This document shows, in pieces, positions 1-11,800 of a stretch of 64,000 nucleotides of DNA. Under the pieces are notes generated by a model. It was not told where the DNA came from. It saw only the letters and a list, made by a program, of their open reading frames with translations, and ran no database searches. This DNA is from Spirodela intermedia. Lineage: Eukaryota; Streptophyta; Magnoliopsida; Alismatales; Araceae. Location: the NCBI GenBank assembly GCA_902729315.2, contig LR746274.1, forward strand, positions 992,001 through 1,056,000, in the 5' to 3' direction. Position numbers and translations under genes: made by a program. Every line of letters begins with the position of its first letter. Within the stretch, counting starts at the first letter, position 1.

Positions 1-449
1 ATATCTCTGCATCTCCCTCTCTCTCCTCTCTCTCTCTCTCTCTCCCCTTTTCTCTCTCACACACTCTCTCTCTCTCTCCCTCCCTTTCTCTTTCACTATC
101 TCCCTCTCTACATGCATAGTCTCTCCCACCACCCTATATCGCCCCACCCCCCCACTTTCGCGTCTCGTTTTATCGGGCTCCGTTCACCCAGTCTTGTGAG
201 GCTCTCTACTTCTTCAAAGACTTTTGGCCCATTAAAGCAAAAGACCAACTGCAGATTGAATCGCTTCCAACCCAGAAGCGATTCCATGCCGTGTATTGCT
301 CCGAAACCCGTTCTCAAATCACTTCCATTAATAGACCCTATTATCTACGTACCCAAACTATTAAACCCAATATATCTCGGCTGCGTTGGCCCATCCCAGT
401 TGGTGGTCCCCCGCGATTCGACACTCTCCCAACTCCTCTGGAGGTCCCC

Positions 450-501
<52 letters not shown>

Positions 502-1423
502 GGAAAATGGTCAAGGATGACAGCGCTGACTATGACTGTTGGACAGTCAAACACTCCGACGTACAGCCGCCTTTTTCTCCATCAGCTCGTGGTTCATGCT
601 TCTAAATGAAAATTCTCTCAATGGGACATTACTCCCTCTCTCTCTATATATCATGGGTCCACGGTCAACGTCGGCGTGGGTTCATCAAGGGAAGGACAGA
701 CGTCGGCGCCAGCGGCCGAAAGGGATAGACGGCGTCTGTTCAGACGCCTCCGAAAGGCAAAGCGAGACCCAAACACTGAGGTGACAAGGCCAGAGGAAGG
801 GGGGAAGGGGAGAGTCTGTACATGTGGTGAAACGGAGAGGACCCACTTAGTGGAGTTGGGAAATACGGCGCTGTGGATATGATCGGCGAGTGGCTCTGCC
901 TTCATCTGCTTCCCCAGATTCCTCACAGTGCTCATCCGGCCATGAACGGCGGGAGATGTTGAGGGTTTCACGCAGAAAGGGAGGAATTTTGGGGGCGCCG
1001 GAGGAGTTGGGTTTTTTCGCCGGCGCAGAGGTATACTCCGTCTGTTCATCTCCAGAAACCGGGGGGTGTCCCCATCTGGTTATTTCTGGCCTCCTTCCTG
1101 CCCTTGGTTTTGAGTTCGCGAAGGTGGGCTCTCGTTTTCCCCTTCGAATCTGAGCGAGGCTGAAGATTCTTGCGGGAGGGAGTGGGAATGCGAGAGCCCT
1201 CTATTTTTTAGCGTAGATCTCCGTTGCTCGGTTGATGTCTGGAAGAAGCGCTTCATGCCTTGAGCCCTCCCCTCTCTAGTTCTTCTGGCCTCCTTGCGAA
1301 GGATCCCTGGGAAGCAGTTTGGGGATTTGAGCTCTGAAATAATTATCCATGAATCCCAGGTCTGATTAAAGACAAGAATTCCTGGGCTGCAACCGTTTCT
1401 TCTCCCCGATTCCGGTGCTTGCG
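1..1423. other. Upstream region of the ankyrin gene, CT/GA-rich
   Basis: No coding gene is supported here. The first 105 bases are pyrimidine-rich with CT runs, and a pure GA microsatellite occupies about 453-499. Open frames on both strands have low-complexity or compositionally odd translations and match no family I recognise. The last few hundred bases before the ATG at 1424 are most simply the promoter and 5' untranslated region of the ankyrin-repeat gene. Confidence 0.6.
453..499. repeat. (GA)n microsatellite
   Basis: An uninterrupted GA dinucleotide run of roughly 47 bases lies about 0.9 kb before the ankyrin gene start. GA/CT runs in plant promoters can bind BBR/BPC proteins; whether this one does is inference. 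Confidence 0.95.
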
Positions 1424-1871
1424 ATGGAGAAGCAGCAGAGCTTCCGTCTGATGGAGAAGCAGAAGAGCTTCCGGCCGAGGATGGTGATGGAGTCACAACG
1501 GAGTTTCCGGGTGAGAGCCATGAGAGGGCAACGGAGCTTCCAGGACAAGAGCAAAGGGAAGGACGGCGTGGGAAAACGCGGGGACTCCTCTCTCCATCTC
1601 GCTTCCAGGGCCGGGAACCTGCTCCAAGTCCAGCAGATCCTCTCACAGAGCGATAGAGACCATTTGAAGGGCCTGGTCTCTGCTCAGAACTGCGACGGAG
1701 AGACGCCATTGTATGTTGCAGCCGAGAATGGCCACTCCCAGATCGTTCATGAGATCTTGGGCCTCTCTGATGTTCACTCTGCGGCTCTCAAGGCTTGTAA
1801 TGGCTTCGACTCATTTCATATCGCCGCTAAACAGGGCCATGTAGGTAAGTCTCACATCCCATCAGCATCAC

Positions 1872-1916
<45 letters not shown>

Positions 1917-3913
1917 ATTATTAGTGTTATTAATGCAATTATTGTTATTGTTCTTCGAGCCACTTTATCATCACCACTTAGAAATAAATGGGTTTCTTTT
2001 TTAGGACAGAAAAACGGTACCTTAGAAGGTTTTTTTCATTCTCCTGATGAGATCCAAGAGCTTCACTCTCATCCGGTGTGGACGAGTTTGACTACCCTTT
2101 TCGTCAAGAACTACTATTTATAATCTCAACTGCACTGAAGAGACGAGAAATCGGATCTTGCTGGTCCGTTCTGACTGAGAAAATCCAGGAAGACAACCAA
2201 TCAGGCTATCCTCTTATAATCTAGGATTCTCTGTTGGATAGAAATCTTATGATTTGGATAGAGTAATTGTACAGAGGAGAGAGAAAAGGTGTGGTTGACT
2301 TGAGCTGGTTATGGCCATATCCTAAAATCTCTGATAAAAAACGCTTCTGAGCTTTGACTCACTTCTAATCTCTGATGAAAGTTTCATAATTTGGATGAAG
2401 CAGACATGAGTTTAAGGTTTAGGGTTAGAGTTTAGGGTTCTGGATTATGTCATACTCTTCTTCATCTCAACTCGTTTGCTTCTTTAATTTTACAGGTGTG
2501 TTGAAAATGCTGCTATCATTCTCCTCTGAGCTAGCTATGACTGTGGGCCCGTCAAATGTGACACCTCTGTACAGTGCCGCGGCCCAAGGCCACTCAGACG
2601 TGGTCAACCTTCTGCTGGAATCCAATGCTAGCCTGGCGAAGATTGCTCGGAACAATGGAAAGACCGCCCTCCACGCCGCGGCTCGAAACGGCCACGTGGA
2701 CATTGTCACGTCGCTATTAAGGAGCGACCCCCACATTAGCCTGGAGGTTGACAAGAAGGGGCAGACGGCATTCCACGTGGCGGTGAAAGGGCAGAATGTG
2801 GCGATGATCGTGGAGCTGCTGAAGGCCGACCCTTCAGTCGTCAATGTGAAGGACTTAAAGGGTAACACGCCCCTGCACATTGCAGCCAGGAAGGCGCATC
2901 CTCTGGTAAGCCCATTCTTCTTCTTCTTCTTCTTTCCTCATGGAAATAGGGAAATTTCTGTGATAATTAATATTTCCTCTTAACTCCGGAGTGATGATTC
3001 TACAAAACCAAGGTTTTTCTTGCTGTTCTCCTCTGACTAAATCTGCTTCACTCGATTGCAGATTGTCAAAACTCTGACGGAAGTGGAGGGCGTTGAGGTC
3101 AACGCCTTCAACAGGGCCAGGGAGACCCCGCTCGACATCTTGGAGAAGAACAGCAACGAAGAGCTCGCCAGCGTCCTCCGCGACGCCGGCGGCGCTGCGG
3201 CGCGAGACCTCGCCGTTCCGCCGAGCCCCGCGAAGCAGCTGAAGCAGACCGTCAGCGACATAAAACACGACGTCCAGTCCCAGCTGCAGCAGACCCGCAA
3301 GACCGGCATCCGCGTTCAGAAGATCAAGAAAAGATTGAAGAAGCTCCACGTTGAGGGCCTCAACAATGCGATCAACTCCAACACGATCGTCGCCGTCCTC
3401 ATCGCCACCGTCGCGTTCGCCGCCATCTTCACCGTCCCCGGCGAGTACGTGGAGAAGGAGACCAGCGGCCACTCCCTCGGGGAGGCCTTTATAGCCAACA
3501 AATCCGAGTTCATCATCTTCTTCGTGGCAGACTCGCTGGCCCTCTTCATCTCCCTGGCCGTGGTCGTCGTCCAGACCTCCATCATCGTCACCGAGCAGAG
3601 GGCGAAGAAGCACATGGTCTCCATCATCAACAAGCTCATGTGGCTCGCCTGCCTCTTCATCTCCGTGGCCTTCGTCTCCCTCACCTACGTCGTGGTCGGC
3701 CGCCGGAGCTCCTGGCTGGCCTGGCTGACCACCGCCATGGGTGCCACCATCATGCTCACCACCATCGGCTCCATGTGCTACTGCATCATTCGCCACCGGG
3801 TGGAGCAGAAGAACCTCAGGAATCTGCGCAGAAGCTCCGTCAGCCAATCTCGCACCTGGTCTGCGGCGGTGGAGTCGGATTCCGAGCTCCACAAGAGAAT
3901 CTACGCACTGTGA
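1424..3913 (+). CDS. Ankyrin-repeat membrane protein with PGG domain (ITN1/ANK1-like)
   Basis: Three exons, 1424-1844, 2496-2905 and 3062-3913, join in frame to a 560-residue protein; all introns are GT-AG. The start is the ATG at 1424; the preceding in-frame GTG is not used. The N-terminus carries four copies of a short QxSFR/Q motif, followed by ankyrin repeats (for example TPLYVAAENGH, TALHAAARNGHVDIV, TPLHIAARKAHPL). After a charged, coiled linker comes a C-terminal PGG-type domain: NAINSNTIVAVLIATVAFAA, then three further hydrophobic segments. This architecture is that of plant ITN1/At5g02620-like proteins (about 525-590 residues), integral membrane proteins linked to salt and defence signalling. 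I infer membrane location with cytosolic ankyrin repeats. The third exon is markedly GC-rich. The family call is firm; which paralogue is not. Confidence 0.92.
1870..1917. repeat. (ATC)n microsatellite in intron 1
   Basis: A trinucleotide CAT/ATC run of about 46 bases begins some 25 bases after the intron 1 donor of the ankyrin gene. If read through it would encode a serine run, so an intron-retained transcript would add polySer before reaching the TAG at about 1922. Confidence 0.95.
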
Positions 3914-4069
3914 ATCTTATCCACAGCAGGAATTCCCGCAGAATGGGAAGATATTTAACGACCCATTCGGATTACGCTGGCATAATGCGCTGTATATTCG
4001 TTCATTCATCTGATGATAGAGTTGACTTCCCTCTGAAGGCATGCTGCAGCGAGGTATTAGAACAGAGGG

Positions 4070-4291
4070 GCCCACGTGGGCTTTTTTTATATTTTTAAAT
4101 ATATATACCGAATTTGGGTCTCAAACTCGAGCCTCCTCCTTCCGTTCGGGTTTTCGAAAATCGGCGTTTTTTGAGAATCCGATTGTGGATCGCCGAAGCA
4201 AACACTCCAACTCTGTGCACACGTGCGCCACGAGGATGCACGCGTGAAGCTTTTTGGGCCATTTTGGTTTGGCCCAGTGGGTTTAGCCCAT
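4070..4291. promoter_or_regulatory. G-box palindrome and TGGGCC/GGCCCA motifs upstream of FRL4
   Basis: A perfect 12-base palindrome GCCCACGTGGGC lies at 4070-4081 with a CACGTG G-box core. TGGGCC (about 4255), GGCCCA (about 4271) and AGCCCA (about 4286) follow. bZIP/bHLH factors bind G-boxes and TCP factors bind TGGGCC/T (site II). A role as promoter of the downstream FRIGIDA-like gene is inference from position. Confidence 0.5.
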
Positions 4292-4790
4292 CAAAAAGAG
4301 TGCAATAAATATCGGTTGCCGGTTTGGCGCCATCTCGTTCAGACAAGAATTTCCGGTGAGTCTGGTGGTCCGACGGATTAATATGTTACTCACCGTCGCC
4401 GTTTCTCGCTCTCATCCTTTTTGGATTGTACGGCTGAGATTCCGAGACTTCAGCCCCTACAAGCGGTCCATTTCTGGTCCTGCGGTCCACAGAGCCAAAA
4501 AGTCCTCGCTTTTTAATTTCCCTCTCTCTCTTTCTCTTTCTGTGTTTCTCACTCTGCCTTCCGAAAAAGCAAAGAATAGACAGCGGTTTCTCTCTCTCTC
4601 TCTCTTGATCGCGCCGGCCAGCAGCTTCTCGGACTTCCCGGCATCACCCTGAGCACCGCACGGGATCTTACTCTGGGGAAAATTGATATTTCTTCCCCCA
4701 TATATGCTTCACATCTGATCTCTGCGACGAGAATTGGACGCTGCTTTATCTTTTCAATATCTTCGAGCTCGGGGACGCGCCGGAGGGCCG

Positions 4791-5570
4791 GTGAGTTCAT
4801 GGGTCTTTCGTTGCCTTCATGCAGTTTCTAGTGATCGATCTCATGCATGTACCATTGATGATTGGGTTCAAGATTACCCTGTTGGTGAAGGGCTAGGGGC
4901 TTCGACTTGTCATTACTGGCTTGGGGAAGTGCTGACGGGTGGTGGTGGGGGTGGAGGTCGCTGTCTAGGGTTTGTGGGTTTTGTAGATTCTCTGTTTAAT
5001 TTTCTGTCTTTTTTTCTTAGTTCCACAGATAACACAGATGGCTGGCTTACAGCTTCTATAATGGGTCATTTTATCCTCGAAAGCCAGTTGTTTCAATCTA
5101 GTTTTTTGCTTGATGTAATGGAGGAAGTAAAGTGAAGATGAATAAGGGATTCATACCCCATGATTACCTACTATAGAAATAAAATGAATTCTCCGCATTG
5201 ATGAGCAAACTTTATCTGTATAATTTCTCGTGGAGGTTAATCTGGTTATTCAACTTCGAATGTATTATCTCGTCCGAGGAGATATTTGGTGTTGATATTT
5301 ACTTAATCAGGTCATTCATGATTGAAGAATCAGGGGAACTATCCGCAGATTTTTTTCTTTCCAGAGATATTTTATCTTCGAAAAAAATGCAGGATAGCAA
5401 ATGTGGGATTATTTTCTACTCATTGCCTCGTGTTCTTCTTTACCTTCTATAAGTAGATGCAGGATAGAAGAAAAGCACCCACTGGATTAAACTTCGTCAA
5501 AAGAATCCTATTTTTTGTCTGCTTTTGTGGGGAGTTTGTGAGTAAAAAGTTGACTTTTTTTTTTTTCCAG
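4791..5570 (+). other. Probable 5'-UTR intron of the FRIGIDA-like gene
   Basis: A strong donor (GCCG/GTGAGTT at 4791) and an acceptor with a 14-base T run (TTTTTTCCAG ending at 5570) bracket a T-rich stretch just before the ATG at 5584. The 5' exon would end at 4790 and the coding exon would begin at 5571. This is an inference from splice signals; a transcript would settle it. Confidence 0.55.
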
Positions 5571-5583
5571 TGCTCCTCATCCA

Positions 5584-7772
5584 ATGGATGATATCCAGTC
5601 AGCTACCCCACATGTTGACTCTACTCCTGCGAAGATTCAGAAGCTCCAGCAAGCATTTTCTGAGCTTGAGATCCACAGGGGCATAACTCTCAACCTAAAA
5701 TGGAAAGAGCTTGAGGAACATTTCCATTGGTTCGAGAGGTCTTTGAAGGAGAGATTTGGTGAATTGGAAGATCAGAAAAGGGCGTTTGAGAGGAAGGCTT
5801 CAGAGGCCCGGGATATGCTGGAGAAGAAGGAAGCCATGGTTTTGGCGAAGGAAAAAGCATCACTGGAGCGATTGCAGGAAAGGAGAGATGCCGCCTTTTC
5901 TGCTTTGGGAGCCGCAGTTGAGAACTGTAAGGATCCTTCCTCACTGCCCACAGCTGATGGTTCAAGTGAGATGAATCTCGCTGCTTTATTCGATGAGGAG
6001 ACCCATTCAGAGGTGGGCAAAGTCAACCCAGTTAGTTCCCCACTGATGAAATTATGTCAAGAGATGAATGCTGAAGGACTCCTTGGATACATCTCAGAGA
6101 ATCGTAAGAATCTTGCGACTATCCGGGAAGAAATCCCTGCTGCGCTGAGGAGCTCTTCCAGCCCTTTTACGTTGGTTCTGGGCTCGTTGAAAGGTTTCTA
6201 CAGGCTGGACATGAGGGCACCGGAGGGTAAGAAGGATGCGAACCTGCTAGGTATTCGAAGAACGTGCCTCATGTTGATGGAATCTCTCAGCCAGCTTCTG
6301 GGAGAATCGAACCCCACTCCAGAAAACCTGACAATCACTTCGGATATCAAAGAACAAGCAAGAACAATCGCTGGGGAGTGGAGGCCTAGACTGAATGAAC
6401 TTGACGTAGATGCCAGAAGTGGAAATTCCTTGGAAGTTCACGCTTTTCTGCAACTTTTGGCCACTTTTCGTATTGCTCGTGAGTTTGACCAGGATGATAT
6501 ATGCAACCTCATCACATCTGTCTCTCGCCGTCGTCAGATAGCTGAGCTGTGTCATTCGCTCGGGCTTACCCACAGAATGCCAGGTTCACCTTTCCTTAAC
6601 TTTATGCGTCGCTGTCTCCGTGTGTTCTTCACGTTCTTAAATTTATTGATGATTTTGGAAGCAGAAATTAGAAAATCAGCGCATATTTTATCTGGGTTTG
6701 CTAAGTTTTCTCGCCTAATAAAGGAATAATGGAGATGGACAAGGGATCCTGTCCACTACTTGATCGGGGAAGCACGAGAGTGAGTCGCCATGCCCAGCAT
6801 TCCACGCTGTTCTTTCCAGGGTCGTCTAAACTTTTGCTTGACTTTTCTATACACACACAGAAAGTCAACCTTTGAAATCGTTGACCTTGGCCCATCAAAA
6901 TTTGCCTTCCAAAAAAAAAAAAAAAGGTCTTTCTGTGGAGACTCGCTTGTCATAACGTGTTTCATAATCCTCATTTGGACCATCCATGCTCGTGAGTCTG
7001 ACATCTACCTGCTCATGCAGAGTACCTAGCTTTTTCTTCTTCTAGTTATTATTCATATTAGTGATCAGTGGGATGCTATAATCACGCTCATCTGGCTGAT
7101 TTGGGTTGTCCAGGTGTGATTGGAACGCTGTTGAGCGGCGGAAGGCACATCGAGGCCATAAATCTGGCCTTTGCCTTCGACCTCACGGAGCAATTTCCTC
7201 CTGTTCCGCTGCTCAAAGCCTTCTTGAAAGAGGCGAGGGCGTCACCGGCCAAATCTGGAAACCCATCTTCTGGGCCCCACGTATGACCTCCTCCCCTTTC
7301 TCTGTTGTCAGTCTGTTCCTCGCTTCATGAACGATTCTGGCTTCCCCTTCAGAATGAGCCTGACGAGAGGGAGCTCTCTGCCCTCAAGGCTGCCATCAAG
7401 TGCATCGAAGAGCACAAGCTCCAGGGTCAGCTCCCCGTTGACCCCCTCCAGAGGCGGCTCCTACAGTTTGGGAAAGACAAGGCCGACGTGAAGAGGGCGG
7501 CTGAAGCGGCCAGACCACTGCCGAAGAGGCCCCGGGCTAATGCCACCCATCATCCTCCCCATGCGGTCAACGCTCTTGAGAAGAGCTTCTTCTACAGAGG
7601 AGCTGAGAGGTACCCATACGCCCATGAAAGGCAGCATTTTCAGCTGCAGGAAGCCCATGGCTCGCCTCTGCTGGGAGCTGCTGCCTATGGCCTCTCTCCC
7701 AGCCGCAGCAGCTACCACAGCGGCTACTATGGCAATGGTTGCCATCCCTTCAATGCCCAGTACATACACTGA
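5584..7772 (+). CDS. FRL4: FRIGIDA-like protein, FRL4 type
   Basis: Three exons, 5584-6583, 7114-7280 and 7353-7772, join in frame to 528 residues, close to the usual length of FRL4a/b. The N-terminal third is a long charged coiled coil (WKELEEHFHWFERSLKERFG onward). The central FRIGIDA domain is recognised by LRRTSKLV-free FRL4-type blocks such as HSLGLTHRMPGVIGTLLSGG and INLAFAFDLTEQFPPVPLLK, the second spanning the exon 1-2 junction. The C-terminus has a basic PLPKRPR stretch and an aromatic, Ser/Gly/Tyr-rich tail. FRIGIDA itself scaffolds a complex that activates FLC; FRL4 proteins are less understood nuclear relatives, so I do not infer a flowering role. Coding begins 13 bases after a probable 5'-UTR intron acceptor. 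Confidence 0.92.
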
Positions 7773-7905
7773 TGGAGAAGCTCGCTGACCATTCCGATTT
7801 GACCGTTTTAGGGCTTTTTTATATATATACCCTTGTGGAATTTATTTTTATTAATCAGTTCTTCTGTTTTATGTGATGGTCTGCGTTATGTTGTAGCTGT
7901 ACTTG

Positions 7906-7984
7906 GTGGGCTAGGCCCAGCTGTGATGTTAATGGGCCTTGGAGGGGGCCTGAGAGGTGGATTTTCTGAAGCCCATTAGGCCCA
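7906..7984. promoter_or_regulatory. Cluster of GGGCC/GGCCCA motifs upstream of HEXO1
   Basis: Within about 80 bases there are TGGGCT, GGCCCA, TGGGCC, GGGGCC, AGCCCA and GGCCCA. These are site-II-like TCP targets common in promoters of constitutively expressed plant genes. They lie about 0.9 kb before the hexosaminidase ATG and 0.13 kb after the FRL4 stop, so assignment to either gene is inference. Confidence 0.45.
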
Positions 7985-8347
7985 AACTGTCCCCAATTAC
8001 TATCAGATCCATTCTGTCTGGAGAGCATGTTCAGATCCGGATTATCCATCACGTGGCAAGTAGGGCCCACAAGATACTATCATCCTCCCTCGTTGGTGTT
8101 CTCTCACCCCGCCAGCTACGCTACTCACCACCCCCCTCGGAGTCGAATGCCAGATAACTCGTTCAGAAGAATACGGGTGTGGATGAGATCAGACGGGGTA
8201 AGGATAACATCGTAAGGTGTTCCCGGGGGAATAGCGCATTATCCTGTATTAAATAGAAAAGCTTCCTCTTTGCATGCTTAGTAGTGGCTATGAACTAGAA
8301 TAAGATATGGAACAGACAGTTCCGTCATCTTCTCTGACAGTCTGTCT

Positions 8348-8393
8348 GACTCTCTCTCTCTCTCTCTCTCTCTGTTTGTCTCTTTCTCTCTTC
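8348..8393. repeat. (CT)n microsatellite
   Basis: A slightly interrupted CT run upstream of the hexosaminidase gene. Confidence 0.9.
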
Positions 8394-8846
8394 CTGTGAT
8401 TCCTTATCGCCTGCCAGTACGAGATCGATCTCCAGAATCTTTTCATTCTGTCAATGGTTAATAAGAGGAGTATACACGGGAGGTCGTCCCTCTGGGGGCA
8501 TTTATCTCTGCTGCGACAGTCGTGCACACTCCATCCTTACCTCGCGCCTTAGGGTTCACCGGCATTGTTAATTTCTCGGGATCTCCGACGTGCATGGCTG
8601 CGCTGTGAGCTTCCGGAGGCTTCGTTCACTCTCCCTCTCCCCTCCTTCTGTCTCTTTCTTCTGGTTTTTCAGGGTGCGGCTTCGCTGCGATTCCAAACTG
8701 ATGCTTGTCCGACCACCCACATTTCGAAGTCCACAATAAGTTGAATCGAGATTTCTTCCGGCATTGAGAGGCTACTATGGAATGAGTCTCTCTTAGGACT
8801 ATCTTCTCTTCCCCTTCTCCAAAGGTTGAATTGAATAATTACAGAA

Positions 8847-11800
8847 ATGTCATTCCACCTGTGTGCTGGGACTGGACCTGGTCTCCTCCTGCGTCTTTTT
8901 CTCGTGTTTGCTACAGTCTCTGTTGTGGTTGATGGGATGAATTTATGGCCGATGCCAAAGTCTGTAAACTATGGATCACAGACTCTGTATTTGAGCAAGG
9001 ACTTCAAGCTACGCACGGAGGGAAGTAACTATGCAGATGGCCTGGGGATTTTGCAAGATGGCTTCTCGAGGATGGTCGATATAGTTGTTGCTTCCCGTGC
9101 TATCGGTCCCAATGTGACCAATTCTCATGTGTTGGCGGGGATTGCTGTGGAGATCTCGTCATCAGATGACTCGGTAATTCTGTTTCTCTGGAACTCTAGA
9201 AATATCTCGATGTCCTTAAAGTCGATGTGCTATTTAATCACAGAAGAGTCTTAATCTCAATATAAAGAGAGTCGATGTGCCTTTTTCCCTTCGCCATTAA
9301 AAAAATTTGAGGAAAATATCTCCGTGCTATTTAATGCAATGTTTAATATTTGATCCTATTAATTAATTTTTTTATAAAAAAAAACTACATGATTTGAATA
9401 TAAAATGGCGACCAAAGGCTTCTTTTGATTATGTGGATAAATCAGAAAATGGCAATGTTTTTTGCATTTTCCAATGATTAGTAGTTTCTGTTGTAATATG
9501 TATGTATTCTCCTTTTATAATATTCTTAGATAATTCCCAGGTTTAATCACGATTTATTGAAGGGTCTGAGTTTTTTGTGCAGTTGAATTTTGGCATTGAC
9601 GAATCCTATAAGCTATTCATTCCTTCAACAGGATATCCACTTTTTGGGCGTATTGAGGTTGGTACTTAACGACTGAAGATTATTCAGTACGACAGAGTTT
9701 TGGTTTGTATGGTAGTTTGGCGAGATCTCTGTTTCTACGGAGATCACCTTTGAGTTTGATTTTTCTATCATTAGTTGATGGATGCTAAGGGAAAGAGGCA
9801 ATATTGCAAAAAAAAATCCATCGTAATGACTGAATACTATGACAAGTTAATGGTGGCTATTTTGGTCATTACATACGTTCTACAGTCACGTTTGAAGTTA
9901 ATAACTTTTCTTTTTCTTATCTCTATAATGGAACAAAAAATGCAGGCAAAAACCGTGTATGGGGCCCTCCATGGTTTCCAGGTAATGACCAATTGGCCAT
10001 GCGCGTGGATTAACATTACTTTTTATACAAAAGTCCATCAAAAATTTAATATTATCGTTTTTCATCTGTCAGACATTTAGTCAACTATGCCATTTTAATT
10101 TTACAACTAGAAATATTGAGCTCCATCTTGCTCCATGGATTATCGATGATCAGCCAAGGTTCCTCTATCGAGGTCTCCTAATTGGTGAGATAACTTCTCT
10201 GTTATTCTGCTGTGAATTAAATGCCTTATAGCTTGTGTGTTCTCTTAAGGCTTAAAAAATTGTTCCTCCTAGTCTCAGACAGTGTTCGCCGAATTGACAA
10301 TCATTTTGGCCTTGTATTTTTCATTTATTTACTTTTCTAAAATATATTATTCTGGATGAGCTTTTTTGAAATTTGTATTGGGAACCCAGTACCATTTAGG
10401 AATTGTTTACAACTTATATCCACATTTTGATGATTAAAAAAATGCTCAATATGTTTATTTTTTAATGTGGCTAGTAGTTGGTAATTTTTTTAAGTTTATG
10501 ATGGTATAAAACTGTATGATACTATCACGGTGATTAGATCACTTCAGTTCCCATGTGTTAGCATTTTTCCTTTTGAGAGTAGATCAGGCATGTTTAAATC
10601 GCCTTGAAAATAGACGCTGGAACCACATGCCATTCAGATAACTCAATCCCTGGAACCATTATCCAAATAAAAATCTATGTAAAAAGACTCTCTTTGTGGA
10701 CTAGAGACTCCTTTTGCACCAAAGTGTTGATACTCTGGTCGTGAGGACAAAGAAGCAACACGCTGATATGGATGAGATCATGAACATTGATTTACAGTCG
10801 TCGGTGTATAATCATTTGTTTATGACCAACAAGATTTGCATTGTCCATCTGTAGAGATGCTCAGTTTCTTCTTGTCGGTAGTCAGCCTTGAAGGTTGTAG
10901 AAATGACATGGAAATCTTCGACACTTGGTCACAATATCGCGAAGTCTGAAGATTAAATGATCAAACATTCTTATTTACCAAAAAACTGTTCTCTGTATTA
11001 TAATAACCTCGATTTAATGACGTGAAACAATTTTTTGTGTTCTTCTGGACGTAAAAACCTCAATTTATTTTAATGAGTTACAATTAAAATCTCGTTTCGT
11101 GCAGATACTGCGAGGCATTATCAAACACTGACTGTAATGAAGAATGTTATTGATGCTATGGCCTACACGAAATTGGTAAACTGCTATTTCATCTCTTCGG
11201 TTTATATTGCATTTTATTTTACTTCTGACCTGGACAGTGAATCTTTTGGTTATCATAGTGCATCCTTCACTCTTAGATTAGTCGTATAGTAAACTGAATT
11301 ATGAAGTAAATTATGATGATGTTCTCCATTGTAGTTCCTTTTCTTGTTAATTTATGATTATTTTAATAATTTTGACCTTTTCTTGTTGATAAGAAGTTTC
11401 ATTTAACAATATCTCTTTAAAATATTCTAATTATTTTGAATTCCTATGCAGAATGTTCTTCATTGGCATATTGTAGATACACAATCATTCCCCTTAGAAA
11501 TACCCTCTTATCCAAAACTGTGGAATGGTGCTTACTCTTACTCAGAGAGATACACAATGGCTGAGGCAGCTGAAATTGTACTGTAAGCTTCACTTTACCC
11601 AGGAATTTACTTTTGGTTGAATTTACTCTCACATACACCCCCTTGATGATATGTGAAACTTGCCTTTGATTGGATCATTATATTTTCTATTTTTTTAAGT
11701 TTTTTAATATAACGTTCGATCAACGTACATAAACATGATCTACATTGATTATGGGACTAAAGAATAGATTATATGTTGAAACGATATATTATATCTCGTC

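Larger units (their letters stand above)
3914..5583. other. Intergenic region and 5' leader of the FRIGIDA-like gene
   Basis: It holds the ankyrin 3' flank, a G-box palindrome (4070-4081), GGCCCA-type motifs (4255-4291), a CT-rich stretch (4520-4605) and a probable 5'-UTR intron (4791-5570). No other gene is supported. Confidence 0.6.
7773..8846. other. FRL4 3' flank and HEXO1 promoter/leader
   Basis: No gene is supported. It contains AT-rich 3' flank (7800-7870), a cluster of GGCCCA/TGGGCC motifs (about 7906-7984), and a CT microsatellite (about 8348-8393). The last 300 bases are GC-moderate and pyrimidine-rich, in keeping with a leader. Confidence 0.6.

Noticed and set aside
651-1049. 132-codon minus-strand open frame upstream of the ankyrin gene
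   Set aside because: No recognised domain, no splice context; more likely antisense of leader/promoter.
2410-2440. TTTAGGGTT-like units in the ankyrin intron 1, suggestive of interstitial telomere repeat
   Set aside because: Only about three degenerate units; too short to be more than coincidence or a telo-box.
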